NCBI GenBank assembly: GCA_035529075.1
Contig: DATKXK010000015.1
Span: forward strand, 124,001-188,000
Reading direction: 5' to 3'
DNA from: Acidobacteriota bacterium
Lineage (GTDB): Bacteria > Zixibacteria > MSB-5A5 > GN15 > FEB-12
Length of the DNA stretch: 64,000 nucleotides
Shown: piece by piece, positions 1 to 9,688 of the stretch
How positions within the stretch are numbered: the first letter of the stretch is position 1
Layout: every line of letters starts with the position of its first letter
Program-made: the position numbers and the translations under genes
Notes under the pieces: generated by a model
Databases searched by the model: none
What the model was told of the DNA's origin: nothing
Seen by the model: the letters and a program-made list of their open reading frames with translations, nothing else

Positions 1-693
1 GCTGTACTTCGGATCGACGAAGGTGATGGCTATCTCGTGCACTTCCGTGCCCAGGTCGAGCATGCTCTGCGCCTTGCCCAGCCGGACGAACGCCATGCTC
101 TGATCCATCTCGGCGATATTCAGGAAAAAGATGCCCGAGATACGGAACATCTCCTGAGCCAGGTCGCCCGTGTGCGCCTGGGCCGCGGTCACCACCACCC
201 GATCACCCAACCGGACTTCGAGAAGCTCCGCGAGCTTGTTGCCGATGAGGATATCGCGCTCGCCGCCGCCGTCCAGGAAGTTGCCCTCAATGATTGCCTC
301 GTCCACCTGCGACAGGTCAGGTTCGCGCCGGGGGTCGACCCCGACCATTGTCACGGCCGTCATGTTGGCCGGTGACGATATCATGGCGAAGGCCAGGGTG
401 CGGGTTGTGAAGCTCTGAACCAGGGTGTCAGATTCGAGGCCTGCGACCACCCGGCCCGAGTTGTTGACGGTCTGATCGATAGCGAATGTCTCGCGAAACG
501 CGGCGCTGTGAATCTGACCCTCACCCAGGAACGAGGCCGTCGCCGCCCTGATCATGTTGCGCTCCATCCCGACGACCAGGGCGTCGGTATAGATGAGCGC
601 GGCCAGGCCGATGCCGATAGCGGTGCCGGCTATGAAAGTGCGCCGTTTGTTGCGCAACACGTTCCGCCAGGCCAGTTTGATGTACAGTCGCAC
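1..693 (-). CDS. ABC transporter permease, MacB/FtsX type (3' end beyond window)
   Basis: A GTG start at 693 opens a frame of 231 codons with no stop before the left edge, so the C-terminal part is missing. The start lies a few bases after GGAGG (the strand-minus reading of 702-706), a strong ribosome-binding site. The N-terminus has Arg/Lys-rich residues followed by one hydrophobic segment (about residues 22-42) and then a large soluble periplasmic part, the layout of MacB/LolC permeases. It begins 12 bases after the previous permease ends, so the two probably form a heterodimeric membrane pair. Its ATPase would be expected just outside the window. Substrate unknown. Confidence 0.8.
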   Translation of the reverse strand, partial: MRLYIKLAWRNVLRNKRRTFIAGTAIGIGLAALIYTDALVVGMERNMIRAATASFLGEGQIHSAAFRETFAIDQTVNNSGRVVAGLESDTLVQSFTTRTLAFAMISSPANMTAVTMVGVDPRREPDLSQVDEAIIEGNFLDGGGERDILIGNKLAELLEVRLGDRVVVTAAQAHTGDLAQEMFRISGIFFLNIAEMDQSMAFVRLGKAQSMLDLGTEVHEIAITFVDPKYS

Positions 694-705
694 GATGCAT
701 GCCTC

Positions 706-1920
706 CTAATGCGTCCGCATGGCCCTGGCCGGAGCTACGCGGGCGGCTTTAGTCGCCGGCAACATGGAAATGAGAATAGCCGACAGCACCACACTCACGC
801 CCGGTATATAGAAACTCCGCGCGTTTATCTCGGTGAACATCTTCGTGAACACCACGCCGCCGTACGTGAAGGACACCGGCAGGGTGATCCCATGAATCGA
901 CAGGGCGTAATTGACGCCATAGCTGAGCGCGGCGCCGAGCACGACGGCGATTGCAGCCATAATCAGAACTTCCAGCAGTACCAGCCGGAAGATCTGCGCC
1001 GGGGCCGTGCCGATGGCGCGCAGCACCCCGTACTCCCGGGTCCGCTCCAGCACCGTCATCAGCACCGTATTGAGGACTCCGACGGCCACGACCAGAACGA
1101 TGATGACCACCATTATCCAGCTGCCCTGCTGGTCGACCTTCATGGCGTGGTAAAACGACTTTGCAAACTCCTTCCACGTTTCGACCGCAAGGCCGTTGTC
1201 GCCCAGTGCGGCTTTAATGTCGGAAGCCAGGTCGGGCACGTCGTCCAGGTCATCGCCGATGACGGCGATCTCGTGAACGCGACCCTCGAGAACCAGCAGT
1301 TCCTGGGCATCGTGCAGGTGCAGGTAAAGGGCACTCTGGTCGCTTATGTTGCTGCCGGTGGCGACCAGGCCGACGATCGTGTACAGATCGTTGGCGATGG
1401 AACCGTCGGCGGCCTGAGACACGACAACGACCTCGTCGCCGATAGCCGCGTGCAGGGTTTTTGCCAGGCCCTCGCCCAGCACGGCCTCGCCGGCGGCCGA
1501 CGGCGAAAAGCTCCGGCCCGATGTCACCTTCCTGTCAAAGCGCGTAGCAGCGCTTTCCCTCTCCGGATCGATGCCGATAATCCTCACTCCGGCACTCTTG
1601 TTGCCCACTGCCGCAAGACCGGCACAGAAGACCCGCGGCGCCCAGAATTCGACTCCGGGAACCCTCTCTATTGCGGCGCCAACCTCGTCATAGTCGCCGA
1701 TCACCTTGTACAGCGACGGCCGGTCGAGGTACCCCTGGCCGTGCACCTGGATATGACCCAGCTGGTTTCGTGCAAACATGTCGATGATATACGAATACGA
1801 GCCGTCGGACCAGGCTATGGCTATGGCCGAAAGCGCAAACCCACCGAGCATGGTGAGCACGGTCAGAACGGTGCGCCGCTTCTGCCTGAATACGTTGCGG
1901 AGGGCGATTGTGAATATCAT
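706..1920 (-). CDS. ABC transporter permease, MacB/FtsX (LolCDE-like) type
   Basis: The 404-residue protein has the standard layout: a transmembrane segment near residues 20-45, a periplasmic MacB-PCD-like domain of about 220 residues, then three hydrophobic segments from about residue 270 ending in a short Arg/Ala-rich cytoplasmic tail (AARVAPARAMRTH). The motif LERTREYGVLRAIGTAP before the third segment is typical of the FtsX permease core. It follows the LolA-like gene by 15 bases and precedes a second permease by 12 bases, so the three are one transcription unit. Members move lipids, lipoproteins or peptides to the outer envelope rather than importing solutes. Which cargo this one handles cannot be read from sequence. 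Confidence 0.88.
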   Translation of the reverse strand: MIFTIALRNVFRQKRRTVLTVLTMLGGFALSAIAIAWSDGSYSYIIDMFARNQLGHIQVHGQGYLDRPSLYKVIGDYDEVGAAIERVPGVEFWAPRVFCAGLAAVGNKSAGVRIIGIDPERESAATRFDRKVTSGRSFSPSAAGEAVLGEGLAKTLHAAIGDEVVVVSQAADGSIANDLYTIVGLVATGSNISDQSALYLHLHDAQELLVLEGRVHEIAVIGDDLDDVPDLASDIKAALGDNGLAVETWKEFAKSFYHAMKVDQQGSWIMVVIIVLVVAVGVLNTVLMTVLERTREYGVLRAIGTAPAQIFRLVLLEVLIMAAIAVVLGAALSYGVNYALSIHGITLPVSFTYGGVVFTKMFTEINARSFYIPGVSVVLSAILISMLPATKAARVAPARAMRTH

Positions 1921-1935
1921 GAGCCGCGCCGTCCT

Positions 1936-2703
1936 TCACCGCTGCGATCTGAGGTGGCGCAGCGAAAAGATCTCTTCCTCAAACTGCGCGTCAAACTCGA
2001 CCCTGGTGTACCGGATGAGCGTCCTGTGCCCCTCCTTGCGCTGCGGAACCATCTCCATGACCGCGGGCAACGTGCGTCCCCCCATCTCTCGTATGTCCCG
2101 GTAATGCAGCACGCGCACAAGGGCGCCCTTTTCGTCATAGTATTTCTGCCAGACGGGAAGGTGATCCCCCCGCCGCGCCGCAATGACGACGTTGCCCCAG
2201 ACCACCGGCAAGTCCTCGCGCGGTATGCAGTTTATGTAAATCAGGTTATCGTCCGGGGCTTCAACCGTGACGAACTCGTACGTGTAGTCCTCGAACAACG
2301 AGAATTCCTTGACCAGGTCGTCGTTGGTGAAATCGGACCCCATCCACGAGCTCATCATCATGGACGGCGGGATTTTGATCACTTTGTCCGTCTTGGGCAG
2401 GTAGTTCCACATCTCGCTCTCGACGCGCAGGGTGGCCACGCCCCTCTCCTTCTTCGGGGACGTAATCCGAATGAACGTCCTGTCCAGGCCGAGGCTCCAG
2501 GCCTCCATGGCGAGCGTCCGCTGCCAGTGAGGGGTGACCACCTCCATCTCCAGTTCCGAGTAGCTCGACTCACTCCGGTACAACTGGTCGATTTCTTCGA
2601 TAATGGCCCTGATCTCGGTCTCGTCGTTAGTCTGTGCCCCGGGCGTCAGGGCCAGGGCCGGGCAAACCAGAAGCACCAGGGCCAGGTGTTGTGACGGTCT
2701 CAT
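1936..2703 (-). CDS. Outer-membrane lipoprotein-sorting (LolA-like) protein
   Basis: The 255-residue product starts with a signal peptide (MRPSQHLALVLLVCPALAL, cleavage near residue 19-23). The rest is beta-rich without further membrane segments and carries the COG2834-type pattern: a long N-terminal helix, then short strands with a conserved region around WNYLPKTDKVIKIPPSMM. This family resembles LolA/LolB carriers that hold an acyl chain in the periplasm. In many diderms it stands beside paired FtsX-type permeases, as here, where two permease genes follow within 30 bases. I infer that it accepts or delivers the lipid-linked cargo of that transporter. It could also serve a specialised lipid route rather than general lipoprotein sorting. 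Confidence 0.85.
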   Translation of the reverse strand: MRPSQHLALVLLVCPALALTPGAQTNDETEIRAIIEEIDQLYRSESSYSELEMEVVTPHWQRTLAMEAWSLGLDRTFIRITSPKKERGVATLRVESEMWNYLPKTDKVIKIPPSMMMSSWMGSDFTNDDLVKEFSLFEDYTYEFVTVEAPDDNLIYINCIPREDLPVVWGNVVIAARRGDHLPVWQKYYDEKGALVRVLHYRDIREMGGRTLPAVMEMVPQRKEGHRTLIRYTRVEFDAQFEEEIFSLRHLRSQR

Positions 2704-2816
2704 GTCAGTATACCACTTACAAAAGTGTCATCGGTCTCTGCCGGTGGCAGCTCTCTATCCATTCATACACGTACAACGACAAACCTGACCCAAAGGCCGC
2801 CCGGCGCCGCAACCCG

Positions 2817-5800
2817 TCAGCGCGGAGTCGGCGGATCGGGCAGCGGCGGCAACGTCTTGGGATCTTCCTTCAGTTTCGCCTTCACGTACTCAATGGCCCT
2901 GTCGAGCTGATCGTCGTAATCTCGGGCCAGGCGGTCCGGCCGGTTCTCGACCTTCATATCCGGCTCCACGCCGATATTCTCCATGACCCACTTACCGTCT
3001 AAAGTGTAGATGGTGCCTCCGGGCACGGTATAGTACCCGCCGTCGACCAGGGGGTCAAAGCCTTCGATGCCCACGACGCCGCCCCAGGTCCGCGTGCCAA
3101 TGAGCGGTCCGAGTCCGTAGTGGCGGAAGAAGTAGGCGAAGTAATCGCCGTCGGAGCAGGAGAACTCGTTGGTAAGCGTGGCCATGTGGGCGTTCAGGCC
3201 GGTACCGGAAACCGGGCGTTCCACGGTGTTGCGGGACATGCCCATGGCAGTAACCGGGCGCCGCAGGCGGTCGAGAATCAGGGAGGAGACAAAGCCGCCG
3301 CCGTTGTACCGGACGTCCACAATCAGGCCGGGCCGGCGTACCTGGTTGTAAAACATCTTGCTGAAGCGGACCAGGCCGAAGTCGTCCATGTCGGGAATGT
3401 GGATGTACCCGATCTGCCCGTCGGACAGCGAGTCAACGTACCGGCGTCGCTTTTCCACCCAGTTGAAATACCGGAGCGTCTCTTCGGAGGCCAGCGGTTT
3501 GATCGTGACCTCGCGTGCGCCCGACATCGTAGGCCGGTCGTTGACCGTCAACGTGATCTGCTTCCCGACCGTGTTCTCGGTCAGGGCGTAGGGGTTTGTA
3601 GCGGCGGTGATTTCCTCGCCGTTGATAGCCAGCAAATACTCTCCCTCTTTGACGTCTATTCCCGGCTCGCGGAGGGGGGAACGGAGCTGTTCGTCCCAGT
3701 TTTCGCCCACGAGAATACGCTTGATCCGTATTCTGTCGCTGGCGTGGTCGATTTCAAGGTCGGCGCCGAGCAGGCCGATTTCGCTGGGCGGTATGGACGG
3801 GTAGTCGCCGCCGCCCACATATGTATGAGAGCAGCACAGTTCACCGACCATCTCCCCGATTATATAAGTGAGGTCGAATCGATTAGACACATACGGTAGC
3901 AGGACGGCGTAGCGGTCACGCATTTTTGCCCAGTCGACGCCGTGCATGTTTCTGTCGTAGAAGTAATCTCGCTGCGCCCTCCAGACCTGGTTGAACATCT
4001 GCACGTATTCCGCCGGACGGTCAATTCTCGTTTCCATGCCGGACAGGTCGAGCGCCTTGTCCTTAAGGTCGGCTTCACTTCCCTCGATTGACACAATGTA
4101 GAAGGAGCTGTCCTTCTCTATAAACGCCTTCTGCTGGTCGGCCGACAGCCGGTACCCGCCGATACCGGAAAGAAACTCGTGACGCTTCCTCTCGTTGAGG
4201 TCGTACTTGTGCAGGATCCGTTCGTCCTGAGTCACGTTGCCGCGCAGACCGCGGATGGGGTTGGAAACGTAAAACACCGCGCCGGGTACGGCGGCCAGCC
4301 CGCTGTAATTGCCGGCCGGCAAATCGAACGCCACCTGACGGTCGAAGATACCGTTGAAATCCACCTTGACCTTCACGCCTGACTCTTTGTCCGGTTTTGC
4401 CTTCTCGGACTCCTTTTCGACTGACTTCTCTTCGGTCGGCGTGACTTCGTCGCTCCTGGGGGCAAACGGGGAAGGAGTGTCGGCGTCCAGAACGATCAGA
4501 AACAGGTTATCGATGGCGTTGTATACCATTGAAAATTCGTAGCTGCTCAGGATTGGATTGAAGTTGCGTTCAGAGAGAAAGTACAGGTACTTGCCGTCAG
4601 GGTCAAAAACCGGCGAATAGTCGTTGGTGAGAGCCGGCGTCACCTGGTGAACGGTATTATCGTCGAACGCATACATGAAAACGGCGCTGATGCGGCTATC
4701 GACGTCCTTGGAATAGCACACGTACCGGCTGTCGGGCGACCAGGCGGCATCTCGAATCGAGTTGTACTTCGCCCGGTCGATCTCGATCACCTTCTTGGTT
4801 TCAATATCGACGCAGTGCAGTTTGAGATTCTTGTCCGAGAATGCCAGCCTCCTGCTGTCCGGCGACCACACCGGGTCGAAACGGTGACAGTCGCCGCCGG
4901 TCGTCAACTGAACCGTCTCTGCACCATCGTGCGACGTCAGGTACAACTCATCTTCTCCGGTGGCATCGGAAAAATAAGCGATCCATTTGCCGTCGGGAGA
5001 CCATCGGGGGTATGCCTCGTTGGCTCCCGGGCTGGCCGTCAGGTTTCGCACGTCACCTTCTTTGGCCGGGACGGTGAACAGATCGCCCCGGGCGCGCATG
5101 GCCGCCCGCTTGCCGTCGGGTGATATATCATAATCAATGACCCGGTCGGACACGCCGGCGAACTCGGGGCGCACTGCGTGGCGGTCGGTGGTCAGGGAGA
5201 TGTTCAGCTTGTGCTGCGCCTCCGACGGCAGGTCCAGCACGTAGACGTAACCGCCGTTCTCGAACGCAATGCCGTCCGGGCCGAGGCTGGGCCAACGGAC
5301 GTCGTATTCGGTAAACGATGTTACCTGGCGAAGCTCCCCGGTGGGAACGTCGTACGAGTACAGGTTCAGCGTGCCGGTTCTGTCGGAATTGAAATAGATC
5401 TTGTCCCCGTGCCACATGGGCATGTTGTCCGTGCCGGCCCAGTCGGTGATCTTCTCGGCCTCAAAGCTGTTCAGGTCGAAGATCCAGACATCCTGCGCCA
5501 TGCCCCCCTTGTACCTTTTCCAGGTCCGGAAATCGCGATGGATGGGGCAGTAAGCCACTTTGTCGGTCCCGGGTGAGAAGCTGGTAAAGCCGGCCACGGC
5601 CATCGGCAGCGGCTCCGGCAAGCCGCCGGTCACGCTGACCAGATAGGCTCGGCCGTCCCACCAATCGTTGGTCTCCCGGCGCGATCGAAAGAGAACCCGC
5701 GAACCGTCCGGGTGCCAGCCCATGACGACATTTTCGGGCCCGAACCGTTCGCTGGTCTGCTGAATGCCGGGATGATACGTAAGCCGCACGGGCTCGCCGC

Positions 5801-6083
5801 CGATGACGGGCATCACGTAGACCGACCAGTCGCCATCGTACTGCCCCGTAAACGCGATCGCGCTCCCGTCCGGGGAGAACTTCGGAAAGAGTTCAAGACC
5901 CTCGTGCGTGGTCAGTTGTATAGCCTGGCCGCCGCCGCGAGACACCACGTAAATGTCGCCGGCGTAAACGAACGTAACCTTGTCTCCGGTGACATCGGGA
6001 AAACGAAGCAGGCGAGCCTCGTCAGCCAGCAGTGTGCCGCTCCACACGAGCAGAGCCGTCAGGGTCAATAGATGTAACCTCAT
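2817..6083 (-). CDS. Secreted tricorn-type serine protease (S41)
   Basis: The frame is open further upstream (to 6152), but the start is placed at 6083 because GGAGG lies 4 bases before it and the protein then begins with a signal peptide (MRLHLLTLTALLVWSGTLLA). Residues about 25-330 and 340-600 form WD40/TolB-like beta-propeller repeats (FSPDGSAIAF, WSPDGKWIAY, WSPDSRYVCY). A PDZ domain and an S41 core follow. S752-H753, S977 in CSDGD and E1035 sit where tricorn has its catalytic Ser-His, nucleophile and Glu. RTWGGVVGIEG is a tricorn hallmark. It probably degrades peptides in the periplasm. At 1088 residues it is the usual tricorn length. It stands alone between the LolA-like operon and a divergent gene. 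Confidence 0.9.
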   Translation of the reverse strand: MRLHLLTLTALLVWSGTLLADEARLLRFPDVTGDKVTFVYAGDIYVVSRGGGQAIQLTTHEGLELFPKFSPDGSAIAFTGQYDGDWSVYVMPVIGGEPVRLTYHPGIQQTSERFGPENVVMGWHPDGSRVLFRSRRETNDWWDGRAYLVSVTGGLPEPLPMAVAGFTSFSPGTDKVAYCPIHRDFRTWKRYKGGMAQDVWIFDLNSFEAEKITDWAGTDNMPMWHGDKIYFNSDRTGTLNLYSYDVPTGELRQVTSFTEYDVRWPSLGPDGIAFENGGYVYVLDLPSEAQHKLNISLTTDRHAVRPEFAGVSDRVIDYDISPDGKRAAMRARGDLFTVPAKEGDVRNLTASPGANEAYPRWSPDGKWIAYFSDATGEDELYLTSHDGAETVQLTTGGDCHRFDPVWSPDSRRLAFSDKNLKLHCVDIETKKVIEIDRAKYNSIRDAAWSPDSRYVCYSKDVDSRISAVFMYAFDDNTVHQVTPALTNDYSPVFDPDGKYLYFLSERNFNPILSSYEFSMVYNAIDNLFLIVLDADTPSPFAPRSDEVTPTEEKSVEKESEKAKPDKESGVKVKVDFNGIFDRQVAFDLPAGNYSGLAAVPGAVFYVSNPIRGLRGNVTQDERILHKYDLNERKRHEFLSGIGGYRLSADQQKAFIEKDSSFYIVSIEGSEADLKDKALDLSGMETRIDRPAEYVQMFNQVWRAQRDYFYDRNMHGVDWAKMRDRYAVLLPYVSNRFDLTYIIGEMVGELCCSHTYVGGGDYPSIPPSEIGLLGADLEIDHASDRIRIKRILVGENWDEQLRSPLREPGIDVKEGEYLLAINGEEITAATNPYALTENTVGKQITLTVNDRPTMSGAREVTIKPLASEETLRYFNWVEKRRRYVDSLSDGQIGYIHIPDMDDFGLVRFSKMFYNQVRRPGLIVDVRYNGGGFVSSLILDRLRRPVTAMGMSRNTVERPVSGTGLNAHMATLTNEFSCSDGDYFAYFFRHYGLGPLIGTRTWGGVVGIEGFDPLVDGGYYTVPGGTIYTLDGKWVMENIGVEPDMKVENRPDRLARDYDDQLDRAIEYVKAKLKEDPKTLPPLPDPPTPR

Positions 6084-6421
6084 ATAGCCTCCGATCCTGA
6101 TCCCAGGAACGTACTTTGTGTGCAAATAAGGGTTTTGAGCGACGCGGGTCAAGCAAAGCCGTGGCCGAACTGGGCCGATTCAGAGGTGGTTTGGAGGTTG
6201 CAACCGGCCTGCCCGTGAGCGGCGCGCAGGCGCCGATTCCGCTTTGCCTTTCCGCCGGATCGGCCGCCGCCAGTCCGGATGCTTTGGCCGGGCGCGTCTC
6301 GACCGTGGCCGAGGGCCGGCTGCGGGCAGGAAACGGACATAACCTGCGCGCGGCTCCTATTGACGCCGACCGCGCGCGTGCGTACTATCTCCTGCAGGAA
6401 CCATGTGACTCGGAGGTAAAG
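6084..6421. other. Divergent intergenic region between the tricorn and transglutaminase genes
   Basis: This is the only gene-free stretch over 300 bases. A plus-strand promoter lies at its right end (6360-6388). For the minus-strand tricorn gene I see only a -35-like TTGACC (minus reading of 6147-6152) with a poor -10, CTTATT (6125-6130). The plus frame stays open across the whole region from 6116, but the encoded residues look like random GC-rich sequence and the frame has no ribosome-binding site, so I do not count it as coding. Confidence 0.6.
6360..6388 (+). promoter_or_regulatory. Sigma70-type promoter of the transglutaminase-like gene
   Basis: TTGACG at 6360-6365 and TACTAT at 6383-6388 are separated by exactly 17 bases. 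Transcription would start near 6395 and leave a leader of about 27 bases that contains GGAGG at 6412-6416. Confidence 0.6.
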
Positions 6422-7999
6422 ATGCGCTTGGTAGGTCTTCAGACGCTGTTTCTTCTGTCAGTCGCGACAGCCGCCCCGGTGACCGCGTCGGGAGAAGCAG
6501 GGCCGTACCCCGCGGACGTCGCGGCTGTCCTCGAGGCTTCAGGAGAAAACCGCGCCGAGCTTGAGAAGGTGCTGCATAACTATGCGGCCCCCGCTGATTC
6601 GCTGAAACTGAGGGCGGCGTACTATCTTATCGGCAACATGGAAGGTCACAGCTACGTCACGTATGGACTTCACGATTCGGCCGGGGCCGAAGTAGCCTTT
6701 GACGTCCTTGACTACCCGGACTATGGTTCCCTCAGAGAGACGTTTGACACGCTGGAGTCGCAGTGGGGGACGCTGGAATTCGAGCGGCGGGAACCTTTGG
6801 CGGACATGCATTCCATTACGGCCGACTTCCTGGTAACGCAGATTGACTATGCCTTTCGCGCGTGGCGGGAAAAGCCGTGGGCCGCCGGGCTTTCGTTCGA
6901 AGCATTTTGCGAGTACGTGCTGCCTTTCCGCGGGAGCAACGAGCCCCTCGAACCCTGGCGCGCGGAGTTCTGGGATCGGTATGCGGACGTAGCCGACGGA
7001 TCGGTCGACCCCTCCGATCCCGTAGCGGTAGCCCGGTTGATCAATGATGACATCAGATCCTGGTTCAGGTTTGACGAGCGCTACTACTATCACCCCACGG
7101 ACCAGGGCCTGTCCGAAATGCTTGAGAATCAAATGGGCCGGTGCGAAGACATGACGAACATCACCATCTATGCGATGCGCGCCAACGGCCTGGCCGTCAC
7201 CAGTGACTATACACCCTACTGGGCCGACGCCGGCAATAACCATGCCTGGAATGCCATCGTCACCGGCAGCGGTAAGGTGATCCCGTTCATGGGAGCTGAA
7301 AGTAATCCCGGGGAGTACCACTTGGCCCACAAAATGGCCAAAGTATACCGCAAGACTTACGGAAAACAGCCGGGCAACCTGACCTTTCAGGAACGAAAGC
7401 AGGAGAAAATCCCCCGCTGGCTGTCGGGCAAGAGCTATCTCGACGTCACTGCCGACTACACGGACGTCTGCGACGTGACGGTGACGTTTGACGGGCCGAT
7501 ACCCGATTCGGTTGATATCGCTTACCTCTGTGTTTTCAATTCCGGGGAGTGGCAGGCCATCCACTGGGGAACGATCAACAACGGCGCCGCTCTGTTTACC
7601 GACATGGGTGCGAACATAGCCTACCTCCCGGCGCTGTTCCTCAACGAAGAAGTCTATCCTTTCGGCGACCCGTTTATTCTCCGCTCTGACTGCTCTCCGG
7701 CCGATCTTGGGCCGGAAAGTGGTTCCCCCATCTCTGTGACGCTGGTTTCGGCAACGAGGCCGAAAGCGACGGCGGCCGCAGGCGCCGAGATGGAGGTCTT
7801 TCTTACCGCCGGGACGGCTTACGAACTGTTCTACTGGAGTGACGGGTGGCAGTCGGCGGGCACGTCGATTGCCGACGGCGGGCCGATGGTGATTGACGGC
7901 GTGCCGTCAGGTGCCCTGTACTGGCTTGTGCCTGAGGGTTCGAATCGTGAGAATGAGCGCATCTTTACTTTTGCAGGCGGCCAACAGGTATGGTGGTAA
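6422..7999 (+). CDS. Secreted transglutaminase-like superfamily protein
   Basis: The start at 6422 is chosen over longer in-frame options because GGAGG lies 5 bases upstream and a signal peptide (MRLVGLQTLFLLSVATAAP) begins there. The 525-residue product has an alpha-helical N-terminal region, then a transglutaminase core with C241 in GRCEDMTN and H274 in NNHAWNA; the third catalytic residue is probably the acidic residue of FMGAES. The C-terminal 180 residues are beta-rich and probably bind a surface or substrate. Such proteins in FCB bacteria act in the periplasm or at the cell surface as cysteine proteases or protein-modifying enzymes; the reaction here is unknown. It is transcribed alone, convergent with otsA. 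Confidence 0.82.
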   Translation: MRLVGLQTLFLLSVATAAPVTASGEAGPYPADVAAVLEASGENRAELEKVLHNYAAPADSLKLRAAYYLIGNMEGHSYVTYGLHDSAGAEVAFDVLDYPDYGSLRETFDTLESQWGTLEFERREPLADMHSITADFLVTQIDYAFRAWREKPWAAGLSFEAFCEYVLPFRGSNEPLEPWRAEFWDRYADVADGSVDPSDPVAVARLINDDIRSWFRFDERYYYHPTDQGLSEMLENQMGRCEDMTNITIYAMRANGLAVTSDYTPYWADAGNNHAWNAIVTGSGKVIPFMGAESNPGEYHLAHKMAKVYRKTYGKQPGNLTFQERKQEKIPRWLSGKSYLDVTADYTDVCDVTVTFDGPIPDSVDIAYLCVFNSGEWQAIHWGTINNGAALFTDMGANIAYLPALFLNEEVYPFGDPFILRSDCSPADLGPESGSPISVTLVSATRPKATAAAGAEMEVFLTAGTAYELFYWSDGWQSAGTSIADGGPMVIDGVPSGALYWLVPEGSNRENERIFTFAGGQQVWW

Positions 8000-8061
8000 G
8001 AGGCCGGCCAGGGCCGGGGGCTGAAAGTCCGGGACTCAGTGGTACGTGGTGAGCGGGGGGG

Positions 8062-9513
8062 CTACTCGGTAGTGTGAAGGAACTGCGAGGGTTCCTTGGC
8101 GGCCGGTCGGTCGGCACCGAGGAACCATTCGACCCAGCGTGCCACGTTGTTGCGTCTGATTTCTGAGCGCAACAGGCGCATCCGACGTTGACGCTCCTCC
8201 GCCTGCATGATATAGGCAGAGTAGACAGCGTCCGCAGTCCCCTCCAGATCGTACGGATTTACGAGCAACGCCCCTCTGCCCAACTGGTCGGCCGCGCCCG
8301 CGAACTCGGACAGGACAAGCACACCCTGGTTGTCGATGGACGCGGCGCAGTACTCCTTGGCCACGAGATTCATGCCGTCCCGCAACGGAGTGATGAACGC
8401 AATCTCGCACGCTCGGTAGTGCCCCAGTAACTGCGTTCTGTCCAGTTCGCGAAACTCGTAATGAATGGGAGCCCAGCCCTGCCGTGAGAACCGCGCGTTT
8501 ATGCGGCCCGCGAGGGCGTCGAGATCCCCTTTCAGCTGCTGGTATTCCGAGACGTTGGGGCGTGAAGGCACCACGATCTGGAGCAGCGTAATCTTGCCGT
8601 GCACCTCGGGGTACTTTTGAAGCATCTTTTCAAAAGCAAGGAAACGTTCCGGAATCCCTTTAGTGTAATCCAGTCGGTCCAGCCCCAGCACAAGTGTCTG
8701 CTCAGGGAAGTTCTCGTGCAGGTACCAGGCGGCGTCGGCCACCGCGCCGTCCTTCGCGCCCTCGCTGAACTCGTCGAAATCGATGCTGATGGGGTAGTGC
8801 CCGAGGATGATTTCGCGCTGATTGTACCGTATCACGGACTGGCGTTTGTAGGCTCCGCGCTGCGCCTCGGGTACGTGCCACTTCAGGCACTGGATGAAGT
8901 TACGCCGGTCACGCGCCGTCTGAAAACCGAGGTGATCATAATCAAGCATGGACTGAAGCAACTCCTGCTTCCACGGCAGGCGCCGAAACAGGTCCACGGA
9001 GGGGAACGGGATGTGCAGGAAGAAGCTCAGTTTCTGCCGGACGCCCAGTTCGCGCAGGAAATGGCCCGCCAGAAGAAGCTGATAATCATGTATCCAGATT
9101 AAGGCGTCTTCGCCGATGTTTGCCAGGACGGTTTCGGCAAATCGCCGGTTCACCTGTACGTACGTCTGCCAGTTGTCGGTGTCAAACGAGAACTGCCCCA
9201 AGAGATCGTGGAAAAGCGGCCACAGACTCTTGTTGGAGAAACCGCGGTAATATCTTGCGTTCTCCTCTTCACTGATCACGACCTGTTTAAGGTCGTAATC
9301 ATGCGTGCGGCTGTAAGCCTCGAGCAGTTCCGCAGCGGGGGCCTCAGGCGGGCAGCCCGGCCAGCCGACCCAGACGCCGCGATTTCGCCGCATGATGGGC
9401 GCCAGGGCCGTTACCAGCCCTCCCGGGCTTGCCTTAACCTTCCACTCGTCGCCGTCCTTGTAGATTGCGATCGGGAGGCGGTTAGACACGACGAGCAATC
9501 TTCCGCCGGTCAT
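8062..9513 (-). CDS. otsA: Trehalose-6-phosphate synthase (UDP-forming)
   Basis: This GT20 enzyme joins glucose from UDP-glucose to glucose-6-phosphate in the cytoplasm. At 483 residues it has the expected size. It shows the N-terminal SNRLP motif (residues 10-14), the GGLVTAL loop that binds glucose-6-phosphate, HDYQLL in the active site, LDRLDYTKGIPER with the Arg and Lys that hold the phosphate, and the C-terminal LRDGMNLVAKEY donor-site motif. The start has AAGGAG 7 bases upstream. It lies 175 bases downstream of otsB in the same direction, with a possible promoter of its own in the gap. Product feeds OtsB. Confidence 0.95.
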   Translation of the reverse strand: MTGGRLLVVSNRLPIAIYKDGDEWKVKASPGGLVTALAPIMRRNRGVWVGWPGCPPEAPAAELLEAYSRTHDYDLKQVVISEEENARYYRGFSNKSLWPLFHDLLGQFSFDTDNWQTYVQVNRRFAETVLANIGEDALIWIHDYQLLLAGHFLRELGVRQKLSFFLHIPFPSVDLFRRLPWKQELLQSMLDYDHLGFQTARDRRNFIQCLKWHVPEAQRGAYKRQSVIRYNQREIILGHYPISIDFDEFSEGAKDGAVADAAWYLHENFPEQTLVLGLDRLDYTKGIPERFLAFEKMLQKYPEVHGKITLLQIVVPSRPNVSEYQQLKGDLDALAGRINARFSRQGWAPIHYEFRELDRTQLLGHYRACEIAFITPLRDGMNLVAKEYCAASIDNQGVLVLSEFAGAADQLGRGALLVNPYDLEGTADAVYSAYIMQAEERQRRMRLLRSEIRRNNVARWVEWFLGADRPAAKEPSQFLHTTE

Positions 9514-9613
9514 CTAAATGCTCCTTGCTGTTCGTCGTTGCCAGGTTTCAGGCTTTGGCAAAACACTGATGATGTACGTCGGCGATTATCATTAAAGCCC
9601 TGTCAACGCTCCC

Positions 9614-9642
9614 AAGATACTGGTTTGCCGCTCCCGGCGCAA
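9614..9642 (-). promoter_or_regulatory. Possible otsA promoter
   Basis: On the minus strand TTGCGC (9637-9642) and TATCTT (9614-9619) stand 17 bases apart, each matching four of six consensus positions. A second perfect -35, TTGACA (9601-9606), has no well-placed -10. This would let otsA be expressed apart from otsB. Confidence 0.3.
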
Positions 9643-9688
9643 GCCTCAGGGGAGATTGGTGATATTCGCGGAGAGAGGCAAGCTCTTG

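Noticed and set aside
508-2694. 728-codon plus-strand frame
   Set aside because: It is antisense to two clear genes, has no coherent hydrophobic or domain pattern and is rich in His, Gln, Arg and Asp, as expected of a shadow of GC-rich coding DNA.
6116-6421. N-terminal extension of the transglutaminase gene
   Set aside because: It would put the signal peptide inside the protein and ignores the promoter at 6360 and GGAGG at 6412.
7930-7960. GGTTCGAATC, a tRNA T-loop-like sequence
   Set aside because: It lies in frame inside the transglutaminase gene and no cloverleaf can be drawn around it.
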